Shown: positions 1-13,800 of the stretch, one piece after another
Layout of the letters: each line of letters starts with the position of its first letter
Numbering within the stretch: position 1 is the stretch's first letter
Source: Nautilus pompilius
Taxonomy: Eukaryota > Mollusca > Cephalopoda > Nautilida > Nautilidae
DNA: 64,000 nt
Direction of reading: 5' to 3'
Assembly (NCBI GenBank): GCA_018389105.1
Contig: JACATO010001535.1
Location: forward strand, 18,322-82,321
The notes under the pieces: generated by a model
The model's input: only the letters and a program-made list of their open reading frames with translations
Database searches by the model: none
What the model was told of the DNA's origin: nothing
Made by a program: the position numbers and the translations under genes

Positions 1-283
1 CTATTAAATCTTGTCTACTTTTAAAACCTGGCGAATCAAGAAACTTAGGCAATATCTTTGAGTTCATAAACGATATGACCAGAAAACCTAGGCGAGGGTA
101 ACAGTTGGTGTCATTTGTACCTAAACTTTATCGAAGTTTTTTAATACACTTTCACATCGACTCCCAAGGTATCGGAATTAGTGGATATTTATTGCTTTGG
201 ATATCGGAATATTTATTAAACAGAAAACAATGTGTTATTGTTTTTTTGTGTGTGTGTGTGTGTGGCGTTGTATGTGTTCACTA

Positions 284-385
284 AAGCTGCTAACAAACAG
301 AGTTTCACAGGGCACCGTTCTGGAACCTATCGTATTTCTGATTTATGGGAATGACATTGGAATTGGGTTACACATTCGAAAAAGT
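284..385 (+). pseudogene. Non-LTR retrotransposon reverse-transcriptase remnant
   Basis: The reading frame here contains NRVSQGTVLEPIVFLIYGND, which resembles the conserved block of Jockey/RTE/CR1-type reverse transcriptases (typical pattern G-V-P-Q-G-S/T-V-L-G-P-L-L-F-L-I-Y-x-N-D). The catalytic FADD box that should follow is not recognisable and the frame soon stops, so this is a decayed fragment. A (TG)n run lies just before it. No element ends were found. The resemblance is by eye. Confidence 0.5.
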
Positions 386-1724
386 GTTGTTGCTGCTCTC
401 GGGCTATACTTAACCCTTGCCGGACGTTAATCAGCTTAAATACTTTAAAATCAATGGGCCGTCAAGTGATACGCGTTTCAACATTTCTTAGCGCAAGTGT
501 AGAGCGAGATTTAGGATATTTGGAACAATCAGTCTGAATGTGTGAGGAGCCCAAGGTGATGATTACTGGTAGGAGAAAACGGTGCTAGGGTTGCTAAAAG
601 GAACTATTACAATTAAAACACCGGATAGTTTTGTCCAATGATTTAGTCCTCTAGTTCGTTTAGTATGCAGCCCAGACTTGCCCTTCGCAAGAATGATTTG
701 TGATATCTGGCTATATTCCATCATCCGGTCGTGCAACTTTCCTCCGCCATCTAAAAGTGAAGAGTTCCGGGGGGTAGGGATTTTACTGCCGCGGTGGGAA
801 GCGTTGAGTCCTTCGTGTTGCTGGATAAAGCAGCGCTCTCTGGCGGACAACCGTGAAACTATGCTTCCTCACCGGTGTTGTCTCCCTTGTTTTGAAAGGT
901 TATCCCCTTTGTAGAGAATAGTGTTCGAAAACAAAAACATTCCCCCCCCCCCCAAATCTGTCATATTGCAGATCATACGGAGATTTAAGCAAGACAGACC
1001 TTAAAGCAGTTATATTTCAATTTTTCTAGTAATCGGTTTCCAGACTTAAAAGAAACATGAACTAAACTTTATAAACGCCATAGTGGGCGTGGTCAAATGT
1101 TGTATTGTTAATTTCTTTTTAAAATCCTTTGGCTTTAATACAGTTGAATGCTTATGATTGATTACAAGATCAGCCGGCTGCTAGAACTTTGTACCGTGGC
1201 TAACTTCCCTGCATGTACTTGTCGATCAGCGATTGTTTCAAAACCCTAACCAGTACTATTTCGCCCGACAATCAGAACGGTATATCATAATTTTTAAGGT
1301 CTTAATTAAATGCATAAATAAAATACATTTTTTTTTTTAAATAACTAATGCACATCATTAATCTCAAAAGGATGACGGAAAATTTAAACTTTGAAAGTTT
1401 TCTCAAACATCCATGAACGACGCCACAGTTCACCTGTCAAGAAGTAAACAACTTCGTGGGCCTCATAAACATGCATAGTACTGCATGGAGTTTTGGCTTT
1501 GTGTCGTAGTCGTTAGACTGGCCTTTGTATGGGTTCTGGCATCACTTTTACCAGTTCTATTCCAAAAGAGTTATGAGAGCAATTTCCATCACTGGTTTTC
1601 ATGTACAAGTCTTTCACTGCAAAATGTTACCTATTTTTCTTACCATAAAATAAGAAGTGAAACTCTTTTCGCCAAATCTACTAAAAATCCATCTACAACG
1701 CTGAGACCATTTTCTTTTAAACAG
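386..1724. other. Sequence without a recognised gene
   Basis: Only short accidental frames were seen. It must contain at least the 3' end of an intron of the EGFR-like gene, because the next exon starts in the middle of a codon. No further cysteine-rich exon was recognised upstream. Confidence 0.4.
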
Positions 1725-3718
1725 ATGCACGGGTCCAGAATCCTATATCGGGTATGGAGGCTGCAACTCGTGTTGGAAAGGACGAGAAGTAAACGATAGC
1801 CACATCGTGTGCACATCTCCCTTTCTTTCTTCTTGTGATGAGGGATTTTTCCTTCATATTGTTCCAAGACACCACCCATCACCGATGGCAGGAAACGTGG
1901 TAAGTAGCCTTCTTTCTACCTGTAGACTAGAGGTGTAGGCAAAACTACAGTTCCTCCGCGTGCGCATTCCTGTAGAAGTCTGGACGAGCACTTTCTGGTA
2001 GCGGTATATCCGGATTATTCTTGCTCTGATCCGGCTAGCCATTTTTATGCATTTTTGTTTCTACATAAAGCGAAAGCGGCATGCTAAATAATTTGAATAA
2101 TTGTTTAAAGAAAGGCTGTGTCATTCTGGTGACTGGAAGTCTCGAGACGTGTAATGAAAGGTACAGTGTGGTCTTGTTTATCCGAAGTCCTTCGTCTCTG
2201 CTTACAAATTAAAAGATGCAAACACAGGAGTGATGGGAATTAAACAATGTCGAAGCAGCAGACGAATACAGAGCGGAGTCAGGGGTGGAAGTAGAGGCCA
2301 CAGAAGACTGTAAGGAAGGCATAGGAGTTGAAAATGGTCACTATTTACGTCACTTAATGTAAATGAAGTAATTCCAGCTCTAGCATTAAATAATGAGCTG
2401 GGAGTAACAGAAGACTGCTGTCTTTTGATGCTTTCTTTAAAAGAGCTTGCTGGGTTGTTTGTTTTAGACAGAGCTAGTTGCATTTGTTGTTGTTCAGTTA
2501 TGAATGCTCAAGAAAACGAATTAAATGGTCTGTTAAAGCTATCCCTCATTCAATTTCTTTCTTGGGTAGCTGACTTTTTCATTATTATCACTATCTTCAT
2601 TTTCCATCAAATATGGATTCATCACAACATCAATAATTTCACCATCCTTCAAAAGATTGAAACTCAAGAGAATGATGTAGTAGTCTGAATTAAGTCCTGT
2701 TTGACCACTTATTCCCTTCATATAACTTCTTTGCGACAGATATCCTTCACACTTCTGATAATTCCCTTATAGTAGTTAGATGGTAAATACGCGGAACCCA
2801 ACTGTTAAGCAGTTTGTCCAGTAACAAGGCAATCTTGCAGTTTCTGCGCAGGCTAATCCTTTTGTGATAATCCCTGGCCTCATAAAGAGGTCAAAGAAGT
2901 CACTGGTCAGTTCCTGTGTAATCTATGCCTGCTTATTTGAACAGTAATGTAGAGGGGAAACTTCCACCCCCACCCCTTCGAAGGTGTGAGGCCAAGCAAC
3001 TGACATTTGCAAGTGCCGGCAGCATAACTCAGGTCTGTACAGTGAGCCTGTCTTTGGACTTCTTCACCTCAGGCACCAAACCCTCAACACCAGAGTATTA
3101 CATGGCAGGCATTTCCAAAAGGTGGCATTATACATGTGTGGTGAGGTTTTGATCCATCAACCTAGCAAATACATCAGCATACTTTTCCACAGCCTCACTA
3201 GAATATCCAAATAAGATAAGAATCATAAATATTTGTTATTTGGAATTCCAGCTAAACAAGACCATACCGTGCCTCATTTACTACTTTGATAGCAATTTCT
3301 TTGTTTATAATTGAAACAGAATTCAGAGGAACACCACACATTTTTTTAAAATAAAAACTGAAAAGTTTGTAATATACATTTAGTGAAATTTACTATAAAT
3401 GTTATATAATTTTTCAGTTACCACAAGTCTCCCAATGATTTACTGATGCATGTATATACTTTATTTTAGCTATGTAAACGTTGTCATCCTCTGTGTCAAA
3501 CTTGCTCTGGACCTGGGCCATCCTACTGCACAAGATGCAGATACTTCAAACTGCACAACCTGTGTGTGGATCTGTGTCCACGAGGAACACAAACTGACTA
3601 CGCCAGCAAAAGGTGCATAGATGACAGCGGTAACCCGAGGAAGCGACTGATTCAGACTCTCATCAGAAACTCCAGGCGCCATATTGTGCGGCAAGAAAGG
3701 GACTTGATAGAAAGCTGA
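1725..3718 (+). CDS. EGFR/ErbB-family ectodomain exons (partial, ends without a kinase)
   Basis: Two exons are supported: 1725-1899 (acceptor TTTAAACAG, donor GTG|GTAAGT) and 3470-3718 (acceptor TTATTTTAG, stop TGA at 3716-3718). The first starts with the last base of a codon; the junction is phase 0 and reads SPMAGNV|LCKRCHPLCQTC. The cysteine pattern, with CTGPESYIGYGGCNSC in exon one and CHPLCQTCSGPGPSYCTRC in exon two, is that of furin-like domain IV of invertebrate EGF receptors. The 5' part lies outside the window. After the last cysteine the frame continues with a basic tail (RRHIVRQERDLIES) and stops, so no transmembrane segment or kinase is encoded as read. A weak alternative donor (AGCG|GTAACC at 3630) could splice onward, but no later exon was recognised up to 7.8 kb. 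It may be a soluble receptor isoform, a paralogue, or a truncated copy. Family assignment is fairly sure; gene structure is not. Confidence 0.6.
2205..3150 (-). pseudogene. Tigger/pogo-like transposase remnant, copy 1
   Basis: This lies inside the intron of the EGFR-like gene. It is homologous along its length to 20410-21500. Read on the minus strand it carries the C-terminal part of a Tigger/Jerky-type DDE transposase: an acidic block (MENEDSDNNEKVSYPRKK) where the family has an E/D-rich stretch before the S-H-S-E-A-L helix, then a shared end, PITPVFASFNL followed by stop, present in both copies. The frame is broken by several stops and frameshifts, so it is inactive. Terminal inverted repeats were not identified, and the limits are those of visible similarity to copy 2. 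Confidence 0.55.
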
Positions 3719-4574
3719 AGCTGAATTCAAGAACAGCTTTTTTTATTTGTGCATAAACAAAATTGCATATTTTTTTTTTAAATCTTAAAAACTATACAGC
3801 TGCTTGTTTGAACAAAGCCGCTATTTTGTGTCCATTTTGAAACAGAGAACACTGATGCTGGAGATGTTTTGCTATTCTTTAGAACACTTGCTTAAAGATA
3901 AATATATTTTGTAGAAATTATTAATTGAGCAGGATAATTATAAATTACATCTGAAAGCGAAAATAATTTTTTTCATTTAGTGGTTAAAACAGACTGAGAA
4001 GTAACCCTTCCACCAAAAACAGAAAGCTAGCTCGAAAGTTTTAATACATTCTGCATGGCTGTTTTTTTTTGTCGTTCCGTTCTCTGTATGTTGTTGGTAG
4101 ATTAACAGGGCCTACTTAAAATGGTTTTTCTGTTTAATGTATGCATGTAAAATTAATATACATCATCATATTAACTTTATTTTGGTAAAAAAAAAATAAT
4201 AATAAACCAGTTTTTGTTAATTTAATCATCATCTAAGTTTCAAACTTTTTGTTTACAAGAGAGATAATTATACATTAATATCTTCCCTTTAAAAGGTTTC
4301 TTCTACTGTTTTTTCATGTAATTGTTGAAGCTTTTATGCAGATGGGAAGCTTGTTTGTTTGTTTGTTTGTTTTACTGCTTGCCGATGTAAATAAGTTGTA
4401 AATAACGTTCACAGGGGACACAACTGTTGTATGTACCTTCCATCGTCATGAAAACATATCACTTACGCCATGAATGTGAACCCGGTATTTTACGTGTGTG
4501 TGTGTGTGCAGATAAATTATTTACTAAGATATTTACACACGTTTACTGAAACCAGTTTTGTAAAGATAAATAAA
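3719..4574 (+). terminator. Probable 3' UTR and polyadenylation signal of the EGFR-like transcript
   Basis: The stretch after the TGA at 3716 is AT-rich and has no coding signal. A poly(A) signal AATAAA lies at 4569-4574, with an earlier AATAAA near 4200. If the second exon is truly terminal, this is its 3' UTR. It also contains short (TTTG)n and (TG)n runs near 4350 and 4495. Confidence 0.3.
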
Positions 4575-7500
4575 AGACATGGATGTTGAGGTAAAAAATT
4601 TGTTTGTGGAAGTAGTGATGGAAATACTGGAAAGAATTATCCAGATCACATCTCCATTAACTTGATTGGTAATAATGACCACCAATCATTTTCTCTCTGC
4701 GCTGCCACCAAGTAGGTGTTAAAGTTACAGATCTGGTTGGTAAATTTCTTTAAAGCTATGCATACACAAGATTATACTTTCATCATTATTACTATAGAAG
4801 TTTGGAATGATTTATGTTGTTAGAGATTTTTTATTAAACTGTGATCAAAATGTGATAAGCAAATATTTATAAAATTCTGTAAGATGTAACCTTTAATAAA
4901 GCAATGTTGTTTTGTGATCTGGTGTGTTTTGTTAGGAAACTTCAAATTACTCATCTCCTCAATTTCTGAAGTGCAACATGAGTTATTTATGTTGCTATCA
5001 GTTGCACCCATTTTTAGAATCATTAAACTCTCTTTGTGCAGGAGAGTGACATTACATATATATATATATACATACATACATACACATATCTGTCATATCT
5101 GTTAGCTACAGCTATTTATTTGAATAGAGGTCAGAAGAAAACAAAACTAGCTAACAAGATTAGTTATTACTAATCCAGCTAGGTGTCGTGTCAAATTATT
5201 TTCTAAAATTTTTTTTTCTTTCTCTTTATGTGAATAAAGATTTAAAGTGCTTAAAAAAATTTTTTTTAAAAGTTAAATTTATTATTTGGTTATTATAGTT
5301 ACTGTCTAAAAATGTTTCTAGCTTCCACAAAAACAGCTTAACTAAATGACACAATTTGGTTAATAACCATTTTCTTAATAAATTGCCGAGGAAATATGAT
5401 AGAAGTTTTAAAAATTATTTGTTAATTAAGAAAGCATTAATTTTATTCAGAAACTTATTTTCGATAATGTAAACATGTCCTGACTAGTTTCAACATAGCC
5501 TTCGATGTTGTTTGATGGGATATTTGTAGTATAAATGGAACCAAAGATGTTGGAAAACAAACTGGCTTATATAATCGTAAACTTTTATGCAGATAGTTAC
5601 AATTTGAATGATTGTTGTAAACTGAGGCAACTCTTCTAGTGTGAAAATCCACTAAGGGAAAAAAATGAACAAAATTTTTTTACATGTGCACAAAGTCTAA
5701 AGAATGAAATAGCAGCATAGTTTTATCCTATGATATTTAGAAACCAACCAACCAAACCACAAATGTCAAAAGTACCAAAGCTTTAATTTGATTTAATTCG
5801 ATTATCTAAGAGTAATTCTATTTTATTTGTAGTACAATGCAACATTATTTTGGGAGCACCTACAGCTTATAAGTACTCTATGCACCATTCTATCCAATTG
5901 TGTAAATTAAGGGAATATTTCCCTGTCAACTAACTTTTACAATCCAAATCTTTTCCATTCAAAATTTTTTACTGAAATCTCAAATTTTCCTTAGACATTT
6001 GGGTTATTTATTGCTTAACACTGTTCATCTAGTCCCAGGAATGACTAAATGTGCATAAACTTGTGCAGAGGATATACTGAAGTTCCCCCTCTCTCTAACT
6101 ATCACTAACTCTCAGAAGCTATATCCTTAATATATGCCTTCTTTTGGTTGGCTGAAATTCTCTCTCCATCCTACATCTCTCTAACAGCAATTGGATGCAC
6201 AAGGTTTTCTTCTAACTCACCAAACCTACCATCTTCTAACTATAATACAATACTACAACTAAATACCCATTTTTTATCCCAAAACCACACAGTACTCTCC
6301 AAAGACCTATTAAGTATTCTATATACCATAAATAATTTAAAATTTACATTCAATGCAGTAATGGTCAGAAAAATTAAACTATATTTGTATAAACAGCATC
6401 ACTTTAAGAAAAAAATTTAAAAAGCAAATAACCCCATAGAACTAAAACTTTAATGATCGCTAACATCTCACCTACCTGACTGCTTAAGATAAAATGTGAC
6501 TACAATTCTGTTGAGATCGAGAGAGTGCTCACATATGTAGTAGAATATTATCCTTCAACAAGTTGGAAGTCAGCCAGAAAAATTCTGATAAACAATGAAG
6601 CATTTTTTCATGGTGACAATTAAGTGCTGCAAAAATTTTCTTACTATAAAGGTTTTGCACTAGAAATTATGTTGAACATAATCCCTTAAAGACAGCAATA
6701 AATGTTTGTCTCCTTAATTATTCATTATCTGAACCCCAATTTTATACAAAAGGAATATTAACACTTTCACCTGGTGCATAACTCATACCAATAACAAAAG
6801 GGAAGATAGTCTATATGGATATCAACAAAAAAAGAGAAAACATTGGAAATCACATGACAATCTGGGGGAGGTAACTCTTAGAGAATTACATTTTTATTCA
6901 AGGTGTTATTTATTAAATTTCAGTGTACTTAAGAAAGCAACATCATTTAAAATTTGAAATAAAAGATCATTTTGGAAAAATGTACCTTTTGACATGGTAT
7001 GCAAAATGACAAGTAATAATATAAAAGGATAATTTTACATTACCTGACATCTCCCCTCAAAATTGCAGATATCACTGCTTTGAATGCATTCAGAAAATAA
7101 TTAACCTCTACTTTGAATCCATTAGATAATTCATGATCAAGATTAATTATAACTCCATTCCATAAGCATTAGGGTTCTGGTCGCTTATAAGATTTTAAAA
7201 CAAAAAAAAAAATAGAGTGGAAATGTAAAATAATCTTTTCAAATATTTCTGGACTGAAAAAAAAAACGTAAAATGTTAACCACTAAAAATTTAGAAAAAA
7301 AAATTCCATAAAATGATGATGAAAATAAGGAAATATAATGCTGAGTGTCCTTAACCATAATTCAGATTATATGAACTAGATTGAAGATAGATAGTCTAGC
7401 CTACCTTGTTCCAAGTGTTGCAGGTCAGTAGTTAGTGGATTAAATGTCTTGGACATAAATGAAAATATCTTGACAAAAATAATATTTTCAGTAAATGAAA

Positions 7501-7893
7501 GTTTTAACAGAATTACAAATAAAGTCATAAAAGCACTTTCAGTTACCAGTACATTTTAAATGATAATCTAGGTGAATTTTTCCACACTTGCAGTCACGTA
7601 ACAAATTGTTTTTTTTAAATTTCTGTATCCCTAATAAGTTGTGAATGTTTTGTCAAATAAATTAGAAAGACTGCAGTTATGTATCACACTCGTTCTAGAT
7701 CTAACCCTTCTTTTTAATTTAGTAGAAGCTGTTTAGAAAACAGAAACCTTCTAAGTTAGGATTTTTTTTAAAGCAAAGATGAGACAGACTGGAATGAAAG
7801 TTGAGCCCTGTGGCCATGTGTTTTTGTAATGTTTAAAAAACTTTATAAAAAAAAATAGATGAGGATTTACATTGATTCTTTGGCAAGAAAGGG
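4575..7893. other. AT-rich intergenic DNA between convergent genes
   Basis: I found no exon here on either strand. A (TA)n(CATA)n microsatellite lies at 5054-5096. The part nearest GLT8D1 probably includes its 3' UTR: on the minus strand an ATTAAA poly(A) variant lies at 7718-7713, about 175 bases beyond that gene's stop. The frame at 6148-6420 is low-complexity and was not accepted as a gene. Confidence 0.4.
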
Positions 7894-10800
7894 TTAAATT
7901 CGGAGTTTCCGCACAGGCTGAAATTGTTTTGTAGGGTCAGGGATGAAATACCGGTCCCACAAGTCTGAGTGTTGGGACAATCGGCCCCAGGGTTTAAAGC
8001 GTCCATTCCAGTGTAACAGTTTTGCATGTGCAAGAAATTGCTTGGAGTAGCTGGTTCCTGATGTCCAGCCTGAAACAGACAAGAGATGTACTTCACCATT
8101 AACATTACAGTACAGGATAGTAAACCCATAACAAAAATATTCAGTTTTGATAATATACTCAATATTTCCTTAATTATAAAACTAAAAAAGTTAATCAACA
8201 AAATTACAAACAAACAGAGCACGTGTCACTCGTGTGATTTTACAGACATCAGAAAATCTTAAAAATAAAAAAAAATGTGAACTAAATGTACAAATAAAAA
8301 TGGTGCCACCAGGATTAACTTCCACTAAATAATCAGAATCTGACTTCATTGTTAGGGGTAATAACCTATGATTTCCTGGTCATTAAAAATTGTTCACAAC
8401 TACCAATGTGATAAGAAAAGAAGAACATCTAAAACGTTGACCTGCTGACTTACCTAGAAAGCGGACATGCCAGGCTGGGCTTATTGGAGTGTATTTCTTA
8501 TAAAATACAATCATCATTGGGGGTTGAGATCCTCCTCCCCCCTTCTCATTACCATAAACCTCCTCTCTGAAACAGGAGGGAAAAAGCTCATATATATATC
8601 TATATATTAATGGCTATCAGCATCACAAAGTTAAAATTACAACTTGACTGACAACTTTATCTTTCCATTAATCATATATTACAATACATTTCTATCATTT
8701 TGATATAAATTACCAGAATAATGTATGTGAAAAATTTTAAAAAAACTTTAATAAATGCCAACAAAGTACACCATTCCAAATAAAGAGAGATAGTATCAAC
8801 GAATTAAACTTAAGTAATGAGAGAGATTAAACTGTCTTATGTAAACCTCATGTAACTAGTTTAGTTTTACGAGGCAGTATGTCATCACAATAAGAGACAT
8901 CTATCAACAGGTGTTTCTGGTTTGAACTAGTGACTTCAGCACTTGTCACATAACTGACAAAGAATTGACCATAGCTTTTTAACCACCCAGTTATCAGGTG
9001 GGTGCTGCAGTCACCTTAAGTGTTGAAGCCACATGATTGCATAAAAAACGTATTTTCAAGTATTCATACTATTCATTAGCAGTTCTTTTGAATTCTATGA
9101 GAATTTTCTGTGAACTTGCTTTCATTTGTCTGGGATAATTGCTCAGGAAAAAAGTTCTACTGTACAGACCTGGTGTTTAACAGCATCCAGTACTCCAGCT
9201 TCTCTGTGATGTTGTGCCAGATCCAGTGACTCAGGTCTGTCACAAACACTCCGGTATTGAATGCACATGCAGTGGGGCTCATGTTCATCTTTTGTACATG
9301 TTTGTTCTTAAAGTCAATGTAGTCAGCATAGTTGTTCTGATAGATTTTAAATGAAATAAACAAATGGGCTACTTACAAGTTTATTATAAAGGGAGCTAAT
9401 TAAAAGAACAATAATAATAGGTGAGCAACATTCACCCAAGAATACTAAACAATTTTTCTAAATTACATGTAAAATAGAAATTACATGAGAGTCTGACCCA
9501 ACTTAATTGGTCTGCAGTTGTCTTAAATGAAAGAAAAAAAAAATTTACTAAGCTCTAAGAGGAATGAATTTTTTAAAAAAATTTAGTATATTCATTTCTA
9601 TATCTAACTACTTTACATTGATAAAAAAAACGTTTTATGAAAAAAGCAACAAAAATAATAATTATTTCTAAAAAAAAAACACTTCTTCCATCTAAAATTG
9701 CATAAACAAACCATTATATTCTTCAGTACTCTTTCATAAACTAGTTTCATTTCTAAAAACATTACACAATTTAAGATAGAAAACACTGAATAAATATTCA
9801 AGGGAAACACAAACATTTACCAGATATCCAATACCTATAAAATGTTCACTTTCTATAAAATAACCTAAGAAACTAAATAATATGGCAACAAATCAGAAAT
9901 ATGGCTTTATCTATCTTTTAGTGGTTAGCTTTGTAAAATTTTATCCTTGTGAATGTAGTAAGTTTGTCAAGTGGAAAGAACCTTATTAATCTTCAGATAA
10001 TCTTCTTTTTATAATTAAGTAAATGTAGTTATTACAGCTAATGTGTTTTAGCCTAATTAATTTTTGCATAACTTGCATAACATTACCACTGTATGGATTG
10101 GCCAAAACGAATATCTCACAATACATAAGTAAATATGAAATTGCAACAAAAGAAAGATAAAATCTGAAATGTAAGTGCAATATCCTTCCTTATAGGCATA
10201 CCTTCATCAGAGTGATTCGTTTGGAGGGGGCTGTACAATCTTCAGAGAATGCTGCTATGGTGCCTGGCTTGAATTTCATGCTGTACAGCTCCCAAATATC
10301 ACCTGGAACAAATCAGTTTACTTCTTAAGTGTATACAAGTTTAATACATCCAGCAAGTACATAAAAAAATAAGCAGGAGTATGTATTTTGGTCAAGATTG
10401 CTTTACTTGTGAAAATTTTAAATCAGAAAAATGAAGCTACTATGAGAGAGATGAGGTATGGAATTATTTAAGAAAATATGCACATCTGACTTTTGTCCCT
10501 GACAATCACTTATCACCTCATAGGTTGTGTAAAGATCTAAGGAGATGCTAGCTGTCAACGTTTTCCACTAAAATTTTGTTCACCCTCTTGAACATACATT
10601 CAGGTATACTCAAAATTCTGAATTAGCACAAAATTTGGTGGTTGACATGAATATACCAGATATACGTATTTATAGTTTCTGCTTAATTGATAAAATTGTT
10701 TTTGTACTTTTATTTTCAATTTATACCAATAACATGGTAGTGTGTTCAACTTGTTAACAAATCTAATATCCAGATACATTGAAATATGTTGGAAAAAAAA

Positions 10801-13800
10801 AAAAAAAGACAGACTTAATGTTTTGGTAGTGTTTCTGGAACTAACAATGAAAAGTATGATGTCCCTTCTCAGTAGAGTCTCCAGGAAATACCTTTGTATT
10901 CAAAGTGTTTTTTTTTTGTTTTAGTGGTTTCCCCTGACTTTCAGAGTATTAAGCTCATTGTCCTCCCAAGAGATGTTGATTCAACCTTAGAAACTGTATT
11001 GCTTGTTTAATGTTTTAAAAAGCATCTCAGCATGCTTATAGCAACATCATTGCCTGCCCCAATAGCTTTGTCTGTCTTGGAGGTGTGGTTGTAGACAATA
11101 TCTGAGACAGATTCACCTGTGTTCCAATAGGAGCATAGAATTTTAAAATTAACAACTTACTAACAGAATTTGAATAATTAATTTTCAAAAATTTGTAGAA
11201 AAAAACTGAAACCAAATTTCTCTATTATTTATGCAGAAAAAAAGAAGAAAAATTCCATTCCAGAATATAAATGACCCAATCTTGGCTCTCAGATTCTTCA
11301 CGTTCAAGTAATGTTTCTATTTTCTCATCAAAACACTGACATCTTTGCATGTAATCCTCTTTGTTCATCTTTCTCAAAATGCTGAAGGTCTTAATGAGAG
11401 CATACTCAGAGTCCTCTGTTTTGCTTTTTTTTAATTGTTGATTTCACTTATTTATTGTCTGGTCATACTGCAATTTTTTTCAATAGAGAAATAATGACAA
11501 AGAATTAGGGTTTACATATTGATCCATTATGACTAATCTCTGACAGTGTGAAAATGAACTAGCACAGACTAATGGGACTGGAGCAGACATTAGTAAAATA
11601 CTTAATACTACAAAAATACAATTTCTAAGATTGAATTGCCATCTCTTAGGAGGAAGACCATTAGAGTATTCTGAAACTTTGGGGAAAGCAAACAAGCAAA
11701 GCTCTAATAATGCAGAGAAACAATATATTCAAGAACTAAAGTTTGTCTTCTAAAAGTTATGGCTGCTAATCTGCCCAAACAGCTTTAATTTTAAAAAAGA
11801 AAAAAAATTATTCTGCTCACATGAGTATACAGCCAGAAAACAGAAAAATTGGTTTGTCTAAGTAAGAAAAATTTTCTTTTATATTTGAAAGAATTCAGAA
11901 ATAGTGAATGTTCGGTAGACAGTTTAGTACTACTAGAATTAATAAATTATAAATTTTTTTTCCCCCACTTGTGAGAAGAGGCAATGAAATAGCTAGAGAA
12001 AAGTTCTTTTTTGTTGCAGTAATGAGTTCTCACCTTGTACAATGCAGTCATCATCAAGAAATACAATACGACTCTTAAGTTGCGGAAACAGTCTGGGAAG
12101 AAAAAACCTGGCAAAGTTTATCTGCAATATAAGAGAACATAATTACAGGCCAGCCAAACTATTCAAATGATTCTAGTTATGGCAACAACAAATTTAGATG
12201 AAATAAAGTTTCTCTTTTTCTTTAAATATTTATTGCATTTGTGTGTGAAAAGATATATAATGAAATTGAAGTTTGCCTAACATTATAGCTTGGAAGAAGG
12301 TAAAATAGACCACTATTCTTGTAAAAAGCTCTTCAACAGTAAAAAGATCAAATGCACACTGATTTTAAGAAATTTATCAGTAAACAATAAATTAACGAAA
12401 CTTTTATACAATAGTTGTAAAACTTGGTTCCTATGACTAGATCTAACAAAGAATGAAACAAAGAATGTACAGCTAGTTAAATGGTTAACCAATAACTGAC
12501 AATACATTGTGTGATCAAAATATGCTTTCATGTTAATTTTATGGAGTTGCTTAATGTATGTATATAAACACACACAAAAATATTCAACAAGGTGTATGGA
12601 CAATGTTTGAGACAAATTAATGTATTCTAAAATACAGATATGACTGACTGTTCTTTTAACAAACACCTCAACTAATTTCAAGAGTATATTTGAGCACCAA
12701 AACATTTTTATATTTGTGACATTTCCATGTTCTATCTATTGATAAGTCAGCCAAGATTATTATGAGTGACTGATTATCAAACAATTTTAAAAATAGACAA
12801 ATTAAACCAATGAAATTTCAAAATGAGGAAAAAATGTAGAAATGCAGTATACTTTGTCTGTGTAGTAAATGTGTGGTGTGTGTTACACAGTGAATGAGCA
12901 AAGTATTTCAACAAATCATTCACAGATGGATAATACAAACTTACAGAACTGGACAGTTCTGGTCGACTTCCTGTCACACTGATCTTGCCCTTTATCCACT
13001 CTTTAGGGAATGGCTTCAATTCATAATTCACCTCTCTTAATCTGGTCTTCTCCAGCCAGATCCTTCAAACACAAATTTTTAAAATTTAGTTGAGATTTTT
13101 TCCTCTATACCTTAAATAAGCCCCTAGATTTTATTTTTTTAAAATTTTCACTCCTATATCACATTTCAAATCAATGCCCTTGTTTCACCATTTCTAAATG
13201 ATGTGGGTCTTTAAATATTCTTAACAAATGTGGAGATGATGTGGTTGATCAACTCCCAGGTTGCCTAATAAACTCTGAGAAGTCTGGCATCTCATTTGAA
13301 GCCACGGAGATGAGAGCGCATAGGCAAAGAGAACAATGGGGATACACCCAGCAAGAACTCTTCTGATCAGCTGGGTGGAAACTAAAACCCAGAGAAAACC
13401 CACAAGAAAAGAAAAAAAAAGTTTGTTTTGGAGAAACAATGCTACTACATGGATCTAATGAGAAAAAAATATTTGCTGCCATCATTACAAACACAGTGCA
13501 AATGGCAACAGACAACTGTTCTCATTACTCACTCTTGCACAAATAAAAATATTACAACAAAAAGAAAGAGTATGTGAGATACTAACAGCTTCTCAGCATG
13601 AAACAATTATCATTTTCTAAAAATTTCATTAATTAACTAGTTAAAAAGCAGCTGGGCGGGTCATCATTCAAGACATAATTTATTAATCTATTTTTTAACT
13701 GTGGATTTTAAAATGCTTTTCTTACTACACAATTAAATGAAAGCAGATCAGAAGAGCTATTGATCTGTAAGGTCTTGTTATTTGCTGCAATAATCCATGA

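Noticed and set aside
6148..6420. A 90-codon frame in the spacer at 6 kb
   Set aside because: It starts at a non-ATG codon, has low-complexity composition and no splice or domain support.
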